Made by a program: the position numbers and the translations under genes. A stretch of 23,847 nt of DNA from an uncultured Clostridia bacterium (lineage in GTDB: Bacteria; Bacillota; Clostridia; Christensenellales; UBA3700): positions 1 through 23,847 of the forward strand of contig CALGRX010000011.1 in the NCBI GenBank assembly GCA_937880755.1, written 5' to 3'. The notes under the pieces were generated by a model. The model was not told where the DNA came from, made no database searches, and saw nothing but the letters and a program-made list of their open reading frames with translations. Every line of letters begins with the position of its first letter. Within the stretch, counting starts at the first letter, position 1. Shown piece after piece: positions 15,470 through 23,350 of the stretch.

Positions 15470-17104
15470 TTATTGCTTAAAACTGTCTTTGAGACCCGTT
15501 ATCATATTAAATTCGTACTTACCGTCCTTGCCGTAGTCTTTGACGGCGCTAAAATATCCCATTCGCATAAATTGGAATCTGTCGTAAGCCTTGCAATTCG
15601 CAAGCTCGGCTTCGCCCTTAGCGTTGGCATAAACTTTGTGGCTGTCAGGCGTAAGTCTATCGTTGAAGTCGCCCTCTCCGTCCAACAAGAGATAGTCGAA
15701 CTCGTGCAATACTACGTCTATGCAGTCCTTGGCATTGACCCATTGAATAACGCCCTTGACCTTGATGCCCGCGTTGACGCCACCGCTGATACTGTCGGGG
15801 ATATAGTTGCATACGACTTCCGTCACCTTGCCGTCGGCGTCGCACTTATGCGATACGTATTCGAGTATATAAGAGCCTTTTAGTCTTACCTTACCGCCAA
15901 CGACCAACCTCTTGTACTTTGGAGGCGGATTGACCGCAAAGTCTTCTCTATCGATATACAACTCTCTGCTAAAAGTCACCTTGTGAGTGGTAGGCACTTG
16001 GGCGTTGGGATTGTCCTCGATATCGTAAACTTCGTCTTGTTCGGCGTTGGCAACGATAAGTTTGATAGGGTCTTTGACAACCATTCTTCTATCTGCGTTG
16101 GTATTGAGATAATCTCTCACGAAGTGTTCGAGCATCGCAACGTCTACTTCGCTATTACTCTTGCTAACACCGATTGCCTCGCAGAAGTTGCGAATTGCGG
16201 GAGCGGGATAACCCCTCTCTCTCATACCGCTAAGGGTAGGCATTCTCGGATCCGACCAACCGCTAACTTTGCCCTCATCTACCAACTTTTTGAGGTATCT
16301 CTTGGACATAATGGTCCTTGTCATACCAAGTCTTGCAAACTCGATTTGTTGTGGGAATTTGCCAAAACCACAATTGTACTTGACCCAATCGTATAGAGGT
16401 CTGTGGTCCTCGAATTCCAAAGTACAAATACTGTGCGTGATACCCTCGAACGCGTCCTCGAGAGGATGAGCAAAGTCGTACATAGGATATATGCACCACT
16501 TGTCGCCCGTGCGATGATGAGTTGCTCTAAGGATACGATATATGACGGGATCGCGCATGTTGATATTAGGGCTTGCCATATCTATCTTGGCTCTAAGCAC
16601 CTTTTCTCCGTCGGCGTATTTGCCCTCTTTCATCTCTTCAAAGAGTTTTAGGTTTTCTTCCACGCTTCTATCTCTGCTTGGGCTGTTCTGTCCCGATTCG
16701 GTGAGAGTGCCTCGAGTTAGTCTAATTTGCTCGGCGCTATAATCGCACACGTAGGCAAGACCCTTTTTGATAAGTTCTACGGCGCACTCGTACATCTTGT
16801 CAAAGTAGTCGGAAGCGTACAACTCGTTGTCCCACTCGAAGCCCAGCCACTTGATATCCTCTTTGATAGAATTGACGTACTCTACGTCCTCTTTGCAAGG
16901 GTTGGTGTCGTCGTAACGAAGATTGCACTTGCCATGGTACTTCTCTTTCATTCCGAAGTTGATGCACAGCGACTTGGCGTGTCCTATATGCAGATAGCCG
17001 TTCGGCTCTGGTGGAAAACGAGTGATTATCTCGTCGCAATCACCGTTTGCCAAATTTTCATTGATGATTTCTTCAATAAAGTTAGTAGATTTAGTTTCTT
17101 CCAT
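15470..17104 (-). CDS. glnS: Glutaminyl-tRNA synthetase
   Basis: A 544-residue class I synthetase that charges tRNA-Gln with glutamine, close to the length of E. coli GlnRS. FPPEPNGYLHIGH (30-42) carries the HIGH motif in the Pro-Glu-Pro-Asn-Gly context typical of GlnRS. IMSKR (265-269) is the KMSKS-type motif. The C-terminal beta-barrel anticodon-binding region is present (about 330-540). The P-E-P-N-G signature, rather than P-S-P-T-G, separates it from GluRS. It starts 12 nt after fhs, with AGGTAGG upstream, so the two form an operon. Many Firmicutes lack GlnRS and make Gln-tRNA by the GatCAB route, so its presence is informative. Confidence 0.97.
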   Translation of the reverse strand: MEETKSTNFIEEIINENLANGDCDEIITRFPPEPNGYLHIGHAKSLCINFGMKEKYHGKCNLRYDDTNPCKEDVEYVNSIKEDIKWLGFEWDNELYASDYFDKMYECAVELIKKGLAYVCDYSAEQIRLTRGTLTESGQNSPSRDRSVEENLKLFEEMKEGKYADGEKVLRAKIDMASPNINMRDPVIYRILRATHHRTGDKWCIYPMYDFAHPLEDAFEGITHSICTLEFEDHRPLYDWVKYNCGFGKFPQQIEFARLGMTRTIMSKRYLKKLVDEGKVSGWSDPRMPTLSGMRERGYPAPAIRNFCEAIGVSKSNSEVDVAMLEHFVRDYLNTNADRRMVVKDPIKLIVANAEQDEVYDIEDNPNAQVPTTHKVTFSRELYIDREDFAVNPPPKYKRLVVGGKVRLKGSYILEYVSHKCDADGKVTEVVCNYIPDSISGGVNAGIKVKGVIQWVNAKDCIDVVLHEFDYLLLDGEGDFNDRLTPDSHKVYANAKGEAELANCKAYDRFQFMRMGYFSAVKDYGKDGKYEFNMITGLKDSFKQ

Positions 17105-17116
17105 ATTGCCTACCTA

Positions 17117-18775
17117 TTAGAATAGTCCTTTGATTTCCATAGTTTTTTCGTCAATGCTCATACCCAAAGCGCTCGGCTTTTTGCTAAGTCCCGGCATGAG
17201 CATTATCGCACCGCATATCACTACGGCAAACTCCGCTCCGCCTCTTATCTCCACGTCTTGCACGTTGAGTTCAAAGCCCGTCGGTCTACCGAGTTTGGTC
17301 ATATCGTCGGAGAAAGAATACTGCGTTTTCGCAATACATATCGGCAATTTTTCTTTGCCTATCTTCTTAATCATACTTAGCGATTGGATAGCTTTAGCCG
17401 AATATTTGACGCTTGTCGCACCATAAATCTTGGTTGCCACTGCCTCAATCTTCTGCTCCATAGTCATATCGTCGCTATAACAAAACTCGAAGTTAGAAGG
17501 CTTGTCCATTGCACCCAGCACGGCGTTAGCAAGCTCTATCGAACCTTCTCCGCCCTTTGCCCAACACTCGCATATTGCGAAGTCCGCGCCGAGCGAACGG
17601 CAAGTATCGGCAATATATTCTATCTCCTCGTCGGTGTCGGTGACGAACTTATTGATAGCAACGACCACGTTGACGCCAAATACGTTTTTTAGATTGTCGA
17701 TATGTCCTATGAGGTTGCTTATGCCCGCTTCAACCGCCTTGACGTTAGGCTTGGCAACGTCCTCTTTACCCACGCCACCGTTGTACTTCAACGCTCTAAC
17801 TGTGGCAACGAGTACGACTGCTTTTGGTTGAATACCCGCCGCGCGGCACTTGATGTCCAAAAATTTCTCCGCGCCGAGGTCTGCTCCGAAGCCCGCCTCC
17901 GTAACTACGATATCGGCGTAACTCATTGCCGTCTTGGTGGCAATGATACTGTTGCAACCGTGTGCGATATTGGCGAAAGGTCCTCCGTGAATAAATGCAG
18001 GCGTACCTTCCAAAGTCTGCACGAGGTTAGGCTTGAGAGCGTCCTTGAGCGTAATTGCAACGGCGTCAACTACGCCGAGTTGACTGCAATATACGGGATT
18101 GTTGTCGTAGTCGTACGCAACGATAATATTACCCACTCTTCTCTTGAGATCGCCCAAATCTGCGGACAAGCACAACACTGCCATTATCTCGGAAGCGGCG
18201 GTAATATTGAAGCCGTCTTCTCTAGGCACTCCGTGGGTACTGCCTCCGAGTCCGCAAACGATATGTCTTAGGGCTCTGTCGTTCATATCCATACATCTCT
18301 TCCACAAAATCTTGGTAGGATTGATGCGAAGTTCGTTGCCTTGTTGAATGTGGTTGTCTATTATCGCCGATATCAGATTATTGGCGCAAGTGATTGCGTG
18401 CAAATCGCCCGTAAAATGAAGGTTGATATCTTCCATTGGGGCAACTTGCGCCCAGCCCCCGCCCGTTGCGCCGCCTTTGACGCCAAAGACAGGTCCTAAA
18501 GAAGGCTCTCTCAATGCAAGACAGACGTTTTTGCCAAGCTTGGCAAGTCCGTCGGCAAGTCCTATCGAAGTCGTGGTCTTACCCTCGCCGAATGCCGTAG
18601 GGTTGATTGCCGTCACCAAAACCAACTTGTCGGTCTTAGGTTGGTCGAGTGCAGGGACTTTGGCTTTGTATTTGCCGTAATATTCCAAGTCTTCTTGGTC
18701 GATGCCAAGTTTAGCCGCTATTGTGCTGATATGTTGTAATGTAACGCTGTTTGCGATTTCGATATCGGTTTTCAT
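17117..18775 (-). CDS. fhs: Formate--tetrahydrofolate ligase
   Basis: A 552-residue cytoplasmic enzyme that joins formate to tetrahydrofolate using ATP, giving 10-formyl-THF for purine and formyl-methionine synthesis and, in acetogens, the methyl branch. The ATP-binding signature TAFGEGKTTTSIG is at 60-72. Later motifs GGATGGGWAQVAPMEDINLHF and FVTDTDEEI are family-typical. The length matches the roughly 555-residue standard. The ATG at 18775 follows a strong GGGAGG (18780-18785). It is the first gene of the fhs-glnS operon. The leader is only about 14 nt, so there is no room for a riboswitch. Confidence 0.97.
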   Translation of the reverse strand: MKTDIEIANSVTLQHISTIAAKLGIDQEDLEYYGKYKAKVPALDQPKTDKLVLVTAINPTAFGEGKTTTSIGLADGLAKLGKNVCLALREPSLGPVFGVKGGATGGGWAQVAPMEDINLHFTGDLHAITCANNLISAIIDNHIQQGNELRINPTKILWKRCMDMNDRALRHIVCGLGGSTHGVPREDGFNITAASEIMAVLCLSADLGDLKRRVGNIIVAYDYDNNPVYCSQLGVVDAVAITLKDALKPNLVQTLEGTPAFIHGGPFANIAHGCNSIIATKTAMSYADIVVTEAGFGADLGAEKFLDIKCRAAGIQPKAVVLVATVRALKYNGGVGKEDVAKPNVKAVEAGISNLIGHIDNLKNVFGVNVVVAINKFVTDTDEEIEYIADTCRSLGADFAICECWAKGGEGSIELANAVLGAMDKPSNFEFCYSDDMTMEQKIEAVATKIYGATSVKYSAKAIQSLSMIKKIGKEKLPICIAKTQYSFSDDMTKLGRPTGFELNVQDVEIRGGAEFAVVICGAIMLMPGLSKKPSALGMSIDEKTMEIKGLF

Positions 18776-18795
18776 TTTTCCTCCCTTGTAATACT

Positions 18796-18824
18796 ATTTT
18801 ATATTCTACGGCGACATAAGTCAA
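18796..18824 (-). promoter_or_regulatory. Sigma-A promoter of the fhs-glnS operon
   Basis: On the minus strand TTGACT (18819-18824), a 17-nt spacer and TAAAAT (18796-18801) lie just before the GGGAGG ribosome binding site. Predicted transcription begins near 18789. Confidence 0.7.
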
Positions 18825-18855
18825 GTTAGTAGAGTTCTTTGATACAAAATCATTG

Positions 18856-18883
18856 TTACAACGTGCGTTTTTTATGCTATAAT
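18856..18883 (+). promoter_or_regulatory. Extended -10 promoter of the sialidase-like gene
   Basis: TTACAA (18856-18861), a 16-nt spacer and a perfect TATAAT (18878-18883) preceded by TGC form an extended -10 promoter. Transcription is expected near 18890, leaving about 11 nt that contain only GGAAGG before the ATG at 18901. It is divergent from the fhs promoter. Confidence 0.68.
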
Positions 18884-18900
18884 AGATACGGAAGGTGTAT

Positions 18901-20166
18901 ATGAGAAAAAAACTATTTGTATCTTTGATATGTTTAGCAACTGTAGCGGTTTTAGCGGGCGTAGTTTGCTTATCAATTTACCTCGCAACGAGGGTTACTA
19001 TGGACGACTTAGTCGACGTCCCCGTCTACCAACTCGACAAAAAGTATCAGTCTATAGTAGACAAAGACAATACGTATCTCGGTCACCCCGACCTAGTACG
19101 TACCGATAGCGGTAGACTAATCGTCGTATATCCGTCGGGTCACGGCAAAGGCGCAATTATCACTAAGACGAGCGACGACAACGGCAAAACTTGGTCGGAG
19201 AGACTCACCGATACTCCCGATAGTTGGACGACTTCTCAAGAGACGCCTATCGTCTACAATTTGCATTTGTCCGACGGTAGCAACAAAATCATATTGACCT
19301 CGGGCTGTCCTATATGGGGTGACGGTACGGAATATTTTGCCAACGGTTTCAACTGCTCTATCTCAGACGACGACGGCAATAGTTGGACGCAGTTTACCAA
19401 CTGGTACGGCAAAGATTGGGCACAAGCAAACGGCAAGGAGCCTTATGACGCCATAGTTGCTATGGCATCTCTCACCCAAGTCAAAGAAAACGGCGTATTG
19501 GTAGACAAGTGGCTCGGCTTGTTCCACGACCATAGTTTCGTCAATTACGGCACCTACCTCACTTTCGATAGTGAGGGCAACGCAATTTGGAGTGAGCCTT
19601 TTCCAATCTTGCAACAGCATAGGCAAGCGGAAATCGAGTACAATCTCTGCGAGATAGAAGTCTTGCGCAACGGCGATTGCTTGATAATGCTAGCAAGAGC
19701 TAATAGCAAAAAGTCCAATTCTATGATAGCTTTTTCCGATGACGAAGGCGAAACTTGGAGCGCTCCAAAAGAGTTGCCAAACGAGCTCTCTGGTGACCGC
19801 CACAAAGCCGAAGTTGACAGCGCAACAGGCAAGCTTGTTATCAGTTTCCGCCAAGTCATTCCAAAGCACAAGCCAAACGCTTTCTCGAGTTCCAAATTCT
19901 TTGGCAACAGCTGGGTTGCTTGGGTTGGCACTTTCGATGACCTTATGAGCTACAAAGATGATGACCCAACCAACGACCGCAAAGGCACTGCCCTAATCGT
20001 ACTTGGCACCAACAACGTTTTCAGTGGTGCCGACACAGGATATTGTGGCATAGTCAACATCGATGGAGAATTTATTCTCGCTTCATACGGCTATTTTAGT
20101 TCTTTTGCTACCAATCCTTACATTATGTGCGTTCGTTTCAAACTTAGCGATTTTGGCATTCACTAA
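18901..20166 (+). CDS. Membrane-anchored sialidase-like (BNR/Asp-box) protein
   Basis: A 421-residue protein. Start at 18901 (ATG), 5 nt after GGAAGG; an in-frame GTG two codons earlier overlaps that site. Residues 5-30 are a hydrophobic N-terminal anchor or signal peptide, so the rest faces outward. Three Asp-boxes (S-D-D-x-G-x-T/S-W) occur at 91-98, 155-162 and 279-286, diagnostic of the six-bladed sialidase/BNR propeller. Candidate triad arginines are Arg67 (HPDLVRT), Arg266 (LARAN) and Arg314-316 region (SFRQV), with Glu253 region (CEIEVLRNG). Exo-alpha-sialidase activity is plausible, but related BNR hydrolases act on other glycans. A YhcH/NanQ-family gene converges on it, favouring sialic acid. 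Confidence 0.8.
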   Translation: MRKKLFVSLICLATVAVLAGVVCLSIYLATRVTMDDLVDVPVYQLDKKYQSIVDKDNTYLGHPDLVRTDSGRLIVVYPSGHGKGAIITKTSDDNGKTWSERLTDTPDSWTTSQETPIVYNLHLSDGSNKIILTSGCPIWGDGTEYFANGFNCSISDDDGNSWTQFTNWYGKDWAQANGKEPYDAIVAMASLTQVKENGVLVDKWLGLFHDHSFVNYGTYLTFDSEGNAIWSEPFPILQQHRQAEIEYNLCEIEVLRNGDCLIMLARANSKKSNSMIAFSDDEGETWSAPKELPNELSGDRHKAEVDSATGKLVISFRQVIPKHKPNAFSSSKFFGNSWVAWVGTFDDLMSYKDDDPTNDRKGTALIVLGTNNVFSGADTGYCGIVNIDGEFILASYGYFSSFATNPYIMCVRFKLSDFGIH

Positions 20167-20293
20167 TATCCCGCAACGGACAAATTGGTGATATGTATTG
20201 AGTTTTTTAGCATACAAGCTCGCATGCCATTATCCCCAATTTTGTACCGCAACAATCGCTAAACGAATTACACCGTATTATTCGCAAACAAAA

Positions 20294-20322
20294 TGAGAGC
20301 CTACCCTGTGGCTCTCTTTTTT
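20294..20322 (+). terminator. Rho-independent terminator of the sialidase-like gene
   Basis: GAGAGCC (20295-20301) pairs with GGCTCTC (20310-20316) across an 8-nt loop, followed by T6 (20317-20322). It lies about 130 nt past the stop codon. On the minus strand the stem is followed by ATTTTG, so it may also stop the converging YhcH-family transcript. Confidence 0.85.
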
Positions 20323-20405
20323 ACTTTGATTTTGGCAGCTAGAACATTTCCGACTATACAAGATTTCCACCCCCGCTTGAAGATATGTTTTAGCTTGCTG
20401 TCATG

Positions 20406-20448
20406 TAATAAATGTCCGACTTTCATTTATTATCGCTCACTTTTGAGC
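20406..20448. repeat. Two adjacent hairpins downstream of the YhcH-family gene
   Basis: TAATAAATG (20406-20414) pairs with CATTTATTA (20424-20432), and GCTCA (20435-20439) pairs with TGAGC (20444-20448). Both lie within 50 nt of the YhcH-family stop codon. They lack a T-tract on the minus strand, so a terminator role is uncertain. The rest of the 289-bp gap between the two converging genes shows nothing else. Confidence 0.35.
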
Positions 20449-20455
20449 ATTTAGA

Positions 20456-20893
20456 CTAATCAAGTTTTATCTTGAATACAGCTTTCTTTATCTTGCCACT
20501 GCCCACGCCGGGAGCGTGCGCGTCTTGTGGAAAATATATGCCAAAATCACCTACGCCTAGTGTATTCCACTCCCAATCAGCTTGCCAAAATGCAATGTCT
20601 TTGCTCTCATCATATTCGATAGTATTGCATGCCAATTTTATTGGGCAATATCCTATCTTTTCCTTGCCACTTAGCACCATTTGTATATCGGCAAAGCGTT
20701 GATGATTCTCACCAACCGCCATATCGATATCCTTGCCATCGAACTCCATCACGTTGTAGAAAAGTCCACTGCACACTTCATAATGCCCATTGGGAGTGTC
20801 GCTGTCCAAGGTCATAGCAATATTCAAAGCCTTTTTCACTAGTTGACTAACTCCCACGTAAATATCTTTGTTTTTTATATTATCTTTTATCAT
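20456..20893 (-). CDS. YhcH/YjgK/YiaL-family protein (NanQ-like sugar anomerase)
   Basis: A 145-residue cupin-fold protein. The family signature is present: GENHQRFADIQMVLSGKEKI (61-80), with Glu62, His64 and Asp69 as likely metal ligands or acid/base residues, and FGIYFPQDAHAPG (117-129) with His126. Its E. coli relative NanQ speeds anomer conversion of N-acetylneuraminate, and others in the family sit with sugar-acid pathways. There is no signal peptide, so it is cytoplasmic. A strong GAGGTG precedes the ATG. It is convergent with a sialidase-like gene, but transporter, NanA, NanE and NanK genes are not in this window. The sialic-acid role is inferred from family and neighbour. Confidence 0.9.
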   Translation of the reverse strand: MIKDNIKNKDIYVGVSQLVKKALNIAMTLDSDTPNGHYEVCSGLFYNVMEFDGKDIDMAVGENHQRFADIQMVLSGKEKIGYCPIKLACNTIEYDESKDIAFWQADWEWNTLGVGDFGIYFPQDAHAPGVGSGKIKKAVFKIKLD

Positions 20894-20908
20894 ATTTCAC
20901 CTCTACCC

Positions 20909-20937
20909 ATTGTACCACTCTTTGTTTATCTTATCAA
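20909..20937 (-). promoter_or_regulatory. Sigma-A promoter of the YhcH-family gene
   Basis: On the minus strand TTGATA (20932-20937), a 17-nt spacer and TACAAT (20909-20914) lie directly upstream of the AGAGGTG ribosome binding site. The leader should be under 15 nt. Confidence 0.7.
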
Positions 20938-20983
20938 CGCTTTTAGTATTTATCACCTGACAAAACAAACAAAACTTACAACA

Positions 20984-21030
20984 AAATAGAAGAGCAATGC
21001 CTGGCAATCGGCATATCTACTCTTCTATTT
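20984..21030 (-). terminator. Terminator of the peptidase-membrane protein operon
   Basis: An 11-bp outer stem AAATAGAAGAG/CTCTTCTATTT (20984-20994 with 21020-21030) encloses an inner 5-bp ATGCC/GGCAT stem (20997-21001 with 21010-21014). The minus-strand tail is TGTTGT after the terminal TTTT. It begins 9 nt past the membrane protein stop codon. Confidence 0.7.
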
Positions 21031-21038
21031 ATCACATT

Positions 21039-21917
21039 TTATGCTTTGATTTGTCGTTTTTTATAATGCAACCCAAGCATTACAAACCAAACGATGCAAC
21101 CTATTGCAAACAACACGTCTGTCACTATACTCAATGGCTTTGCAACGCTCAGTAGTATAGTATCTATCGCTAGTACCGATATTATCGCTTTTGCCACTTC
21201 CAATACTGCCAAACCTACCGTAAGTGGTGGGCATATCTTTTTGTTCAATAGCAGGTCCAATACCAATATCGTCAACAATATAGGCAAATAGATATAGCCA
21301 TGCACGATGAGATTTATATCCTTAGTAGTATGACCTATATGCAACGTAAGTACAAAAAACATTATAGTTATATAACAAAATGCCAACCCAAACAATACTT
21401 TTCGCACAACTTCTTCTTTGCTACCGCACGCCACAATGCCTAATTTTTCATCACCACTTGCACTCACTTCAACACTTTTGTGTCTATAACGTCTATCTAG
21501 TTTTTCAAACCATATCACACTTCCCACAATGAGTAAAATATCTGTCACAAGTCCTATCGTAAGTGGCAATGCATAATGCACTCTATCATACCAAGCAAAA
21601 ATTAGTGCGCTTAGACCGTTGATTATCGCCACTATATGTAGTCCGATTTCAAGTTTTGTATCTATTTTCTTGCCAAGCAATATCTCGAAGATAGCCAGCA
21701 CAACAAGCATTGGACAGATCAATATACCAAGCACATAAAAACTCCAAATCTTTACTCTCATCATTTCTATGTTATTTTCATAAACGTGTGGATATCTCCT
21801 AAGGAGAGTTTGTCCATAAGGAGCAACCCATATAGCAAAGCAAAAAATCAGCACAAGTTGGACAAATACATACAACCCAAAGCACCACTTTCTGCCTGTA
21901 TTTCTAGACTTTTCCAT
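21039..21917 (-). CDS. Polytopic membrane protein with two homologous halves, function unknown
   Basis: A 292-residue protein with about eight hydrophobic helices, not recognised as a known family. Two segments are clearly repeated: LLGKKIDTKLEIGL (80-93) matches LLNKKICPPLTVGL (223-236), and PLTIGLVTDILLIVGSVIWF (118-137) matches PLSIVTDVLFAIGCIVWF (261-278). Each half thus has four helices and ends in a basic tail. The halves are joined by a hydrophilic linker (about 140-172, with many K, R and E). GGAGGTG gives a good ribosome binding site. The ATG lies 3 nt after the peptidase gene stop, so the two are co-translated. A role linked to the peptidase, such as export, anchoring or protection, is only a guess. 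Confidence 0.75.
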   Translation of the reverse strand: MEKSRNTGRKWCFGLYVFVQLVLIFCFAIWVAPYGQTLLRRYPHVYENNIEMMRVKIWSFYVLGILICPMLVVLAIFEILLGKKIDTKLEIGLHIVAIINGLSALIFAWYDRVHYALPLTIGLVTDILLIVGSVIWFEKLDRRYRHKSVEVSASGDEKLGIVACGSKEEVVRKVLFGLAFCYITIMFFVLTLHIGHTTKDINLIVHGYIYLPILLTILVLDLLLNKKICPPLTVGLAVLEVAKAIISVLAIDTILLSVAKPLSIVTDVLFAIGCIVWFVMLGLHYKKRQIKA

Positions 21918-21920
21918 ATA

Positions 21921-22817
21921 TCACACCTCCATCACATATGTTGTTGCATTTGATATGAAGTTTGTTTTGTAGACATACAATTTACTTGTATTAGCACTTT
22001 TCCAACCACCATGACATATAAAGTCTTTCAATTCTCCGCTATCTGAAGTACAATAACCATAGATCACCATATGATGTCTTTCTACACCGGTTTGATACCA
22101 AACGTCATTGGCATCTTTATAATAACCCTTTCCAATCAAATGCGTCATTCCTATGGCAAGATTACCACTATCAATACAACCGACAATATTATTATATGCT
22201 GCATTCGAGTCCAATATCAGTTTTCTCTCGCCTTTAACTGGTTGATATTTCTCATAAAAATCTTCTAGTCCCTCCTTTAGATTCAATGTATTGTTCGCAC
22301 CCGTAGAAATTCCTTGTGCTGTTATACTATCTAAAGTACCATGTAGATGGCATGATAAATATTCAGGTTTGTTAGGGTTATAATTTATTGGTTTATCAGT
22401 TGTTAATGTTGATATTTTATTCAAATTATATATAATCAAGCCCTCTTTAGCTTTGATAAACGCACTAGGAATAGTAGAATAATTCTTTCTATCGTAATAT
22501 TGCATAATCATTGTTGTTGCGACAATACCACAAGATGTATCATTATCAGGAATTTTATAGTCAAATTTAAGATAATATTTATATACAGGTAAGCCTAAAA
22601 ACGATCCATATTGTACGCTTTTATAACCTATAATAACCTTACCATTTGCCACTAGATATGGAAGAAATGGTGGAACACTCAAAGAATAATCACCTCTCTC
22701 ATCAGTATTAACTAAAAACGGATATGCAAAAGACTCTTCGATTGTTTGCGAAAAATATGTATTAGCCTCTTCAGAGGCATATCTATCATTTTTTCCCCAA
22801 CGATCTTTTGCTGACAC
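21921..22817 (-). CDS. C39-like/papain-fold cysteine peptidase, catalytic part of a split gene
   Basis: Counted from a GTG at 22817 this is 298 residues, but the frame is open back to 22916. The catalytic Cys96 is in NDTSCGIVATTMIMQYYD and the catalytic His249 in HHMVIYGY. A C-terminal CHGGWKSANTSKLYV supplies the usual Gly-Trp and polar third residue. This layout is that of secreted C39-like peptidases (not the ABC-transporter type: no ABC domain). The GTG has no ribosome binding site of its own. The part upstream reads naturally from the signal-peptide ORF at 22862-23302 if the ribosome slips -1 at 22901-22907, giving one protein of about 453-460 residues. It is followed by the duplicated membrane protein gene. 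Confidence 0.75.
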   Translation of the reverse strand: MSAKDRWGKNDRYASEEANTYFSQTIEESFAYPFLVNTDERGDYSLSVPPFLPYLVANGKVIIGYKSVQYGSFLGLPVYKYYLKFDYKIPDNDTSCGIVATTMIMQYYDRKNYSTIPSAFIKAKEGLIIYNLNKISTLTTDKPINYNPNKPEYLSCHLHGTLDSITAQGISTGANNTLNLKEGLEDFYEKYQPVKGERKLILDSNAAYNNIVGCIDSGNLAIGMTHLIGKGYYKDANDVWYQTGVERHHMVIYGYCTSDSGELKDFICHGGWKSANTSKLYVYKTNFISNATTYVMEV

Positions 22818-22861
22818 CTCTTTATCTTCTTCATTATTATTATATGTTGATATAATCTCTT

Positions 22862-23302
22862 CTAAGTTATTTTGCCTTTCATCATTAGCAAATCTGACTT
22901 CTTTTTTTCTCTTAGATCATAATATATACCACTAACTTTTTGATTTTCGGTTTGAGAAAAATATAAACCAAAGCCACCATATATAATATGATTTTCATTT
23001 CCAAAATATATAGAATTGGTATCAAAAGATCTTTCATATATGATCTCATTTGAATTACAAACAATAAAATATGAAGAATCCCCCTCAATCAGTGTAAAAC
23101 AAGGATTATTGTTAAAATCGTATAATAACCTTGTTTCGACATTAACTAGGTTATAAAACTGAATAATATCATTGACAATACTCTTTTCTTGAGCATACAC
23201 ATTTGTAGTTGTTATACATGCCCCAAAAAGAACTATGCAGCAAAACATTATGACAACAAGTTTACTAATCACTGTTATCATAAAACTTTCCCTTTTTTTC
23301 AT
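22862..23302 (-). CDS. Signal peptide and propeptide part of the split C39-like peptidase
   Basis: A 146-residue ORF. Residues 1-37 are an export signal (basic start, hydrophobic core VVIMFCCIVLFGA, likely cleavage after VYA). Then comes a region of beta-strand character (PCFTLIEGDSSYFIVCNSNEI) resembling the inhibitory propeptides of papain-like bacterial peptidases. No catalytic residues are present. It ends at TAG (22862-22864), while the catalytic frame overlaps its last 55 nt. The ATG at 23302 has no ribosome binding site. The in-frame ATG at 23281 follows AAGGGA and is the likelier start. It is either the front of a frameshifted (programmed or broken) gene or the result of a one-base assembly error in the A7 run. 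Confidence 0.65.
   Translation of the reverse strand: MKKRESFMITVISKLVVIMFCCIVLFGACITTTNVYAQEKSIVNDIIQFYNLVNVETRLLYDFNNNPCFTLIEGDSSYFIVCNSNEIIYERSFDTNSIYFGNENHIIYGGFGLYFSQTENQKVSGIYYDLREKKKSDLLMMKGKIT
22901..22907 (-). promoter_or_regulatory. A-AAA-AAG slippery heptamer at the frame junction
   Basis: On the minus strand the zero-frame codons are GAA-AAA-AAG, so the heptamer A-AAA-AAG is in exactly the phase needed for -1 slippage. This is the motif used by E. coli dnaX. After slippage the next codons are GAA-GTC-AGA in the peptidase frame. Downstream only a weak stem is visible (TTTGC/GCAAA). The same A7 run is also a common site of indels. Confidence 0.5.
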
Positions 23303-23350
23303 TATAAAACAAACTAAATAAATATTAAATTAAAAGTGCTTATTTTACAA
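23301..23350 (-). promoter_or_regulatory. Candidate promoters of the peptidase gene
   Basis: Two candidates on the minus strand overlap: TTGTAA (23345-23350), 17 nt, TAATAT (23322-23327); and a perfect TATAAT (23301-23306) with only a weak TTTAAT -35. If the second is used, the ATG at 23302 lies inside the promoter and translation must begin at 23281. The region is very AT-rich. Confidence 0.35.

Noticed and set aside
18776..18795. Folate riboswitch upstream of fhs
   Set aside because: The predicted leader is only about 14 nt, too short for any riboswitch.
22817..22817. GTG at 22817 as the true start of the C39-like peptidase
   Set aside because: No separate ribosome binding site, no signal peptide in the resulting protein, and the frame stays open upstream and joins the signal-peptide ORF at a slippery site.
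19780..22817. Impression of a codon-use shift from the last third of the sialidase-like gene onward
   Set aside because: Judged only by eye; it could mark transferred DNA, but without computed codon statistics it is not strong enough to claim.
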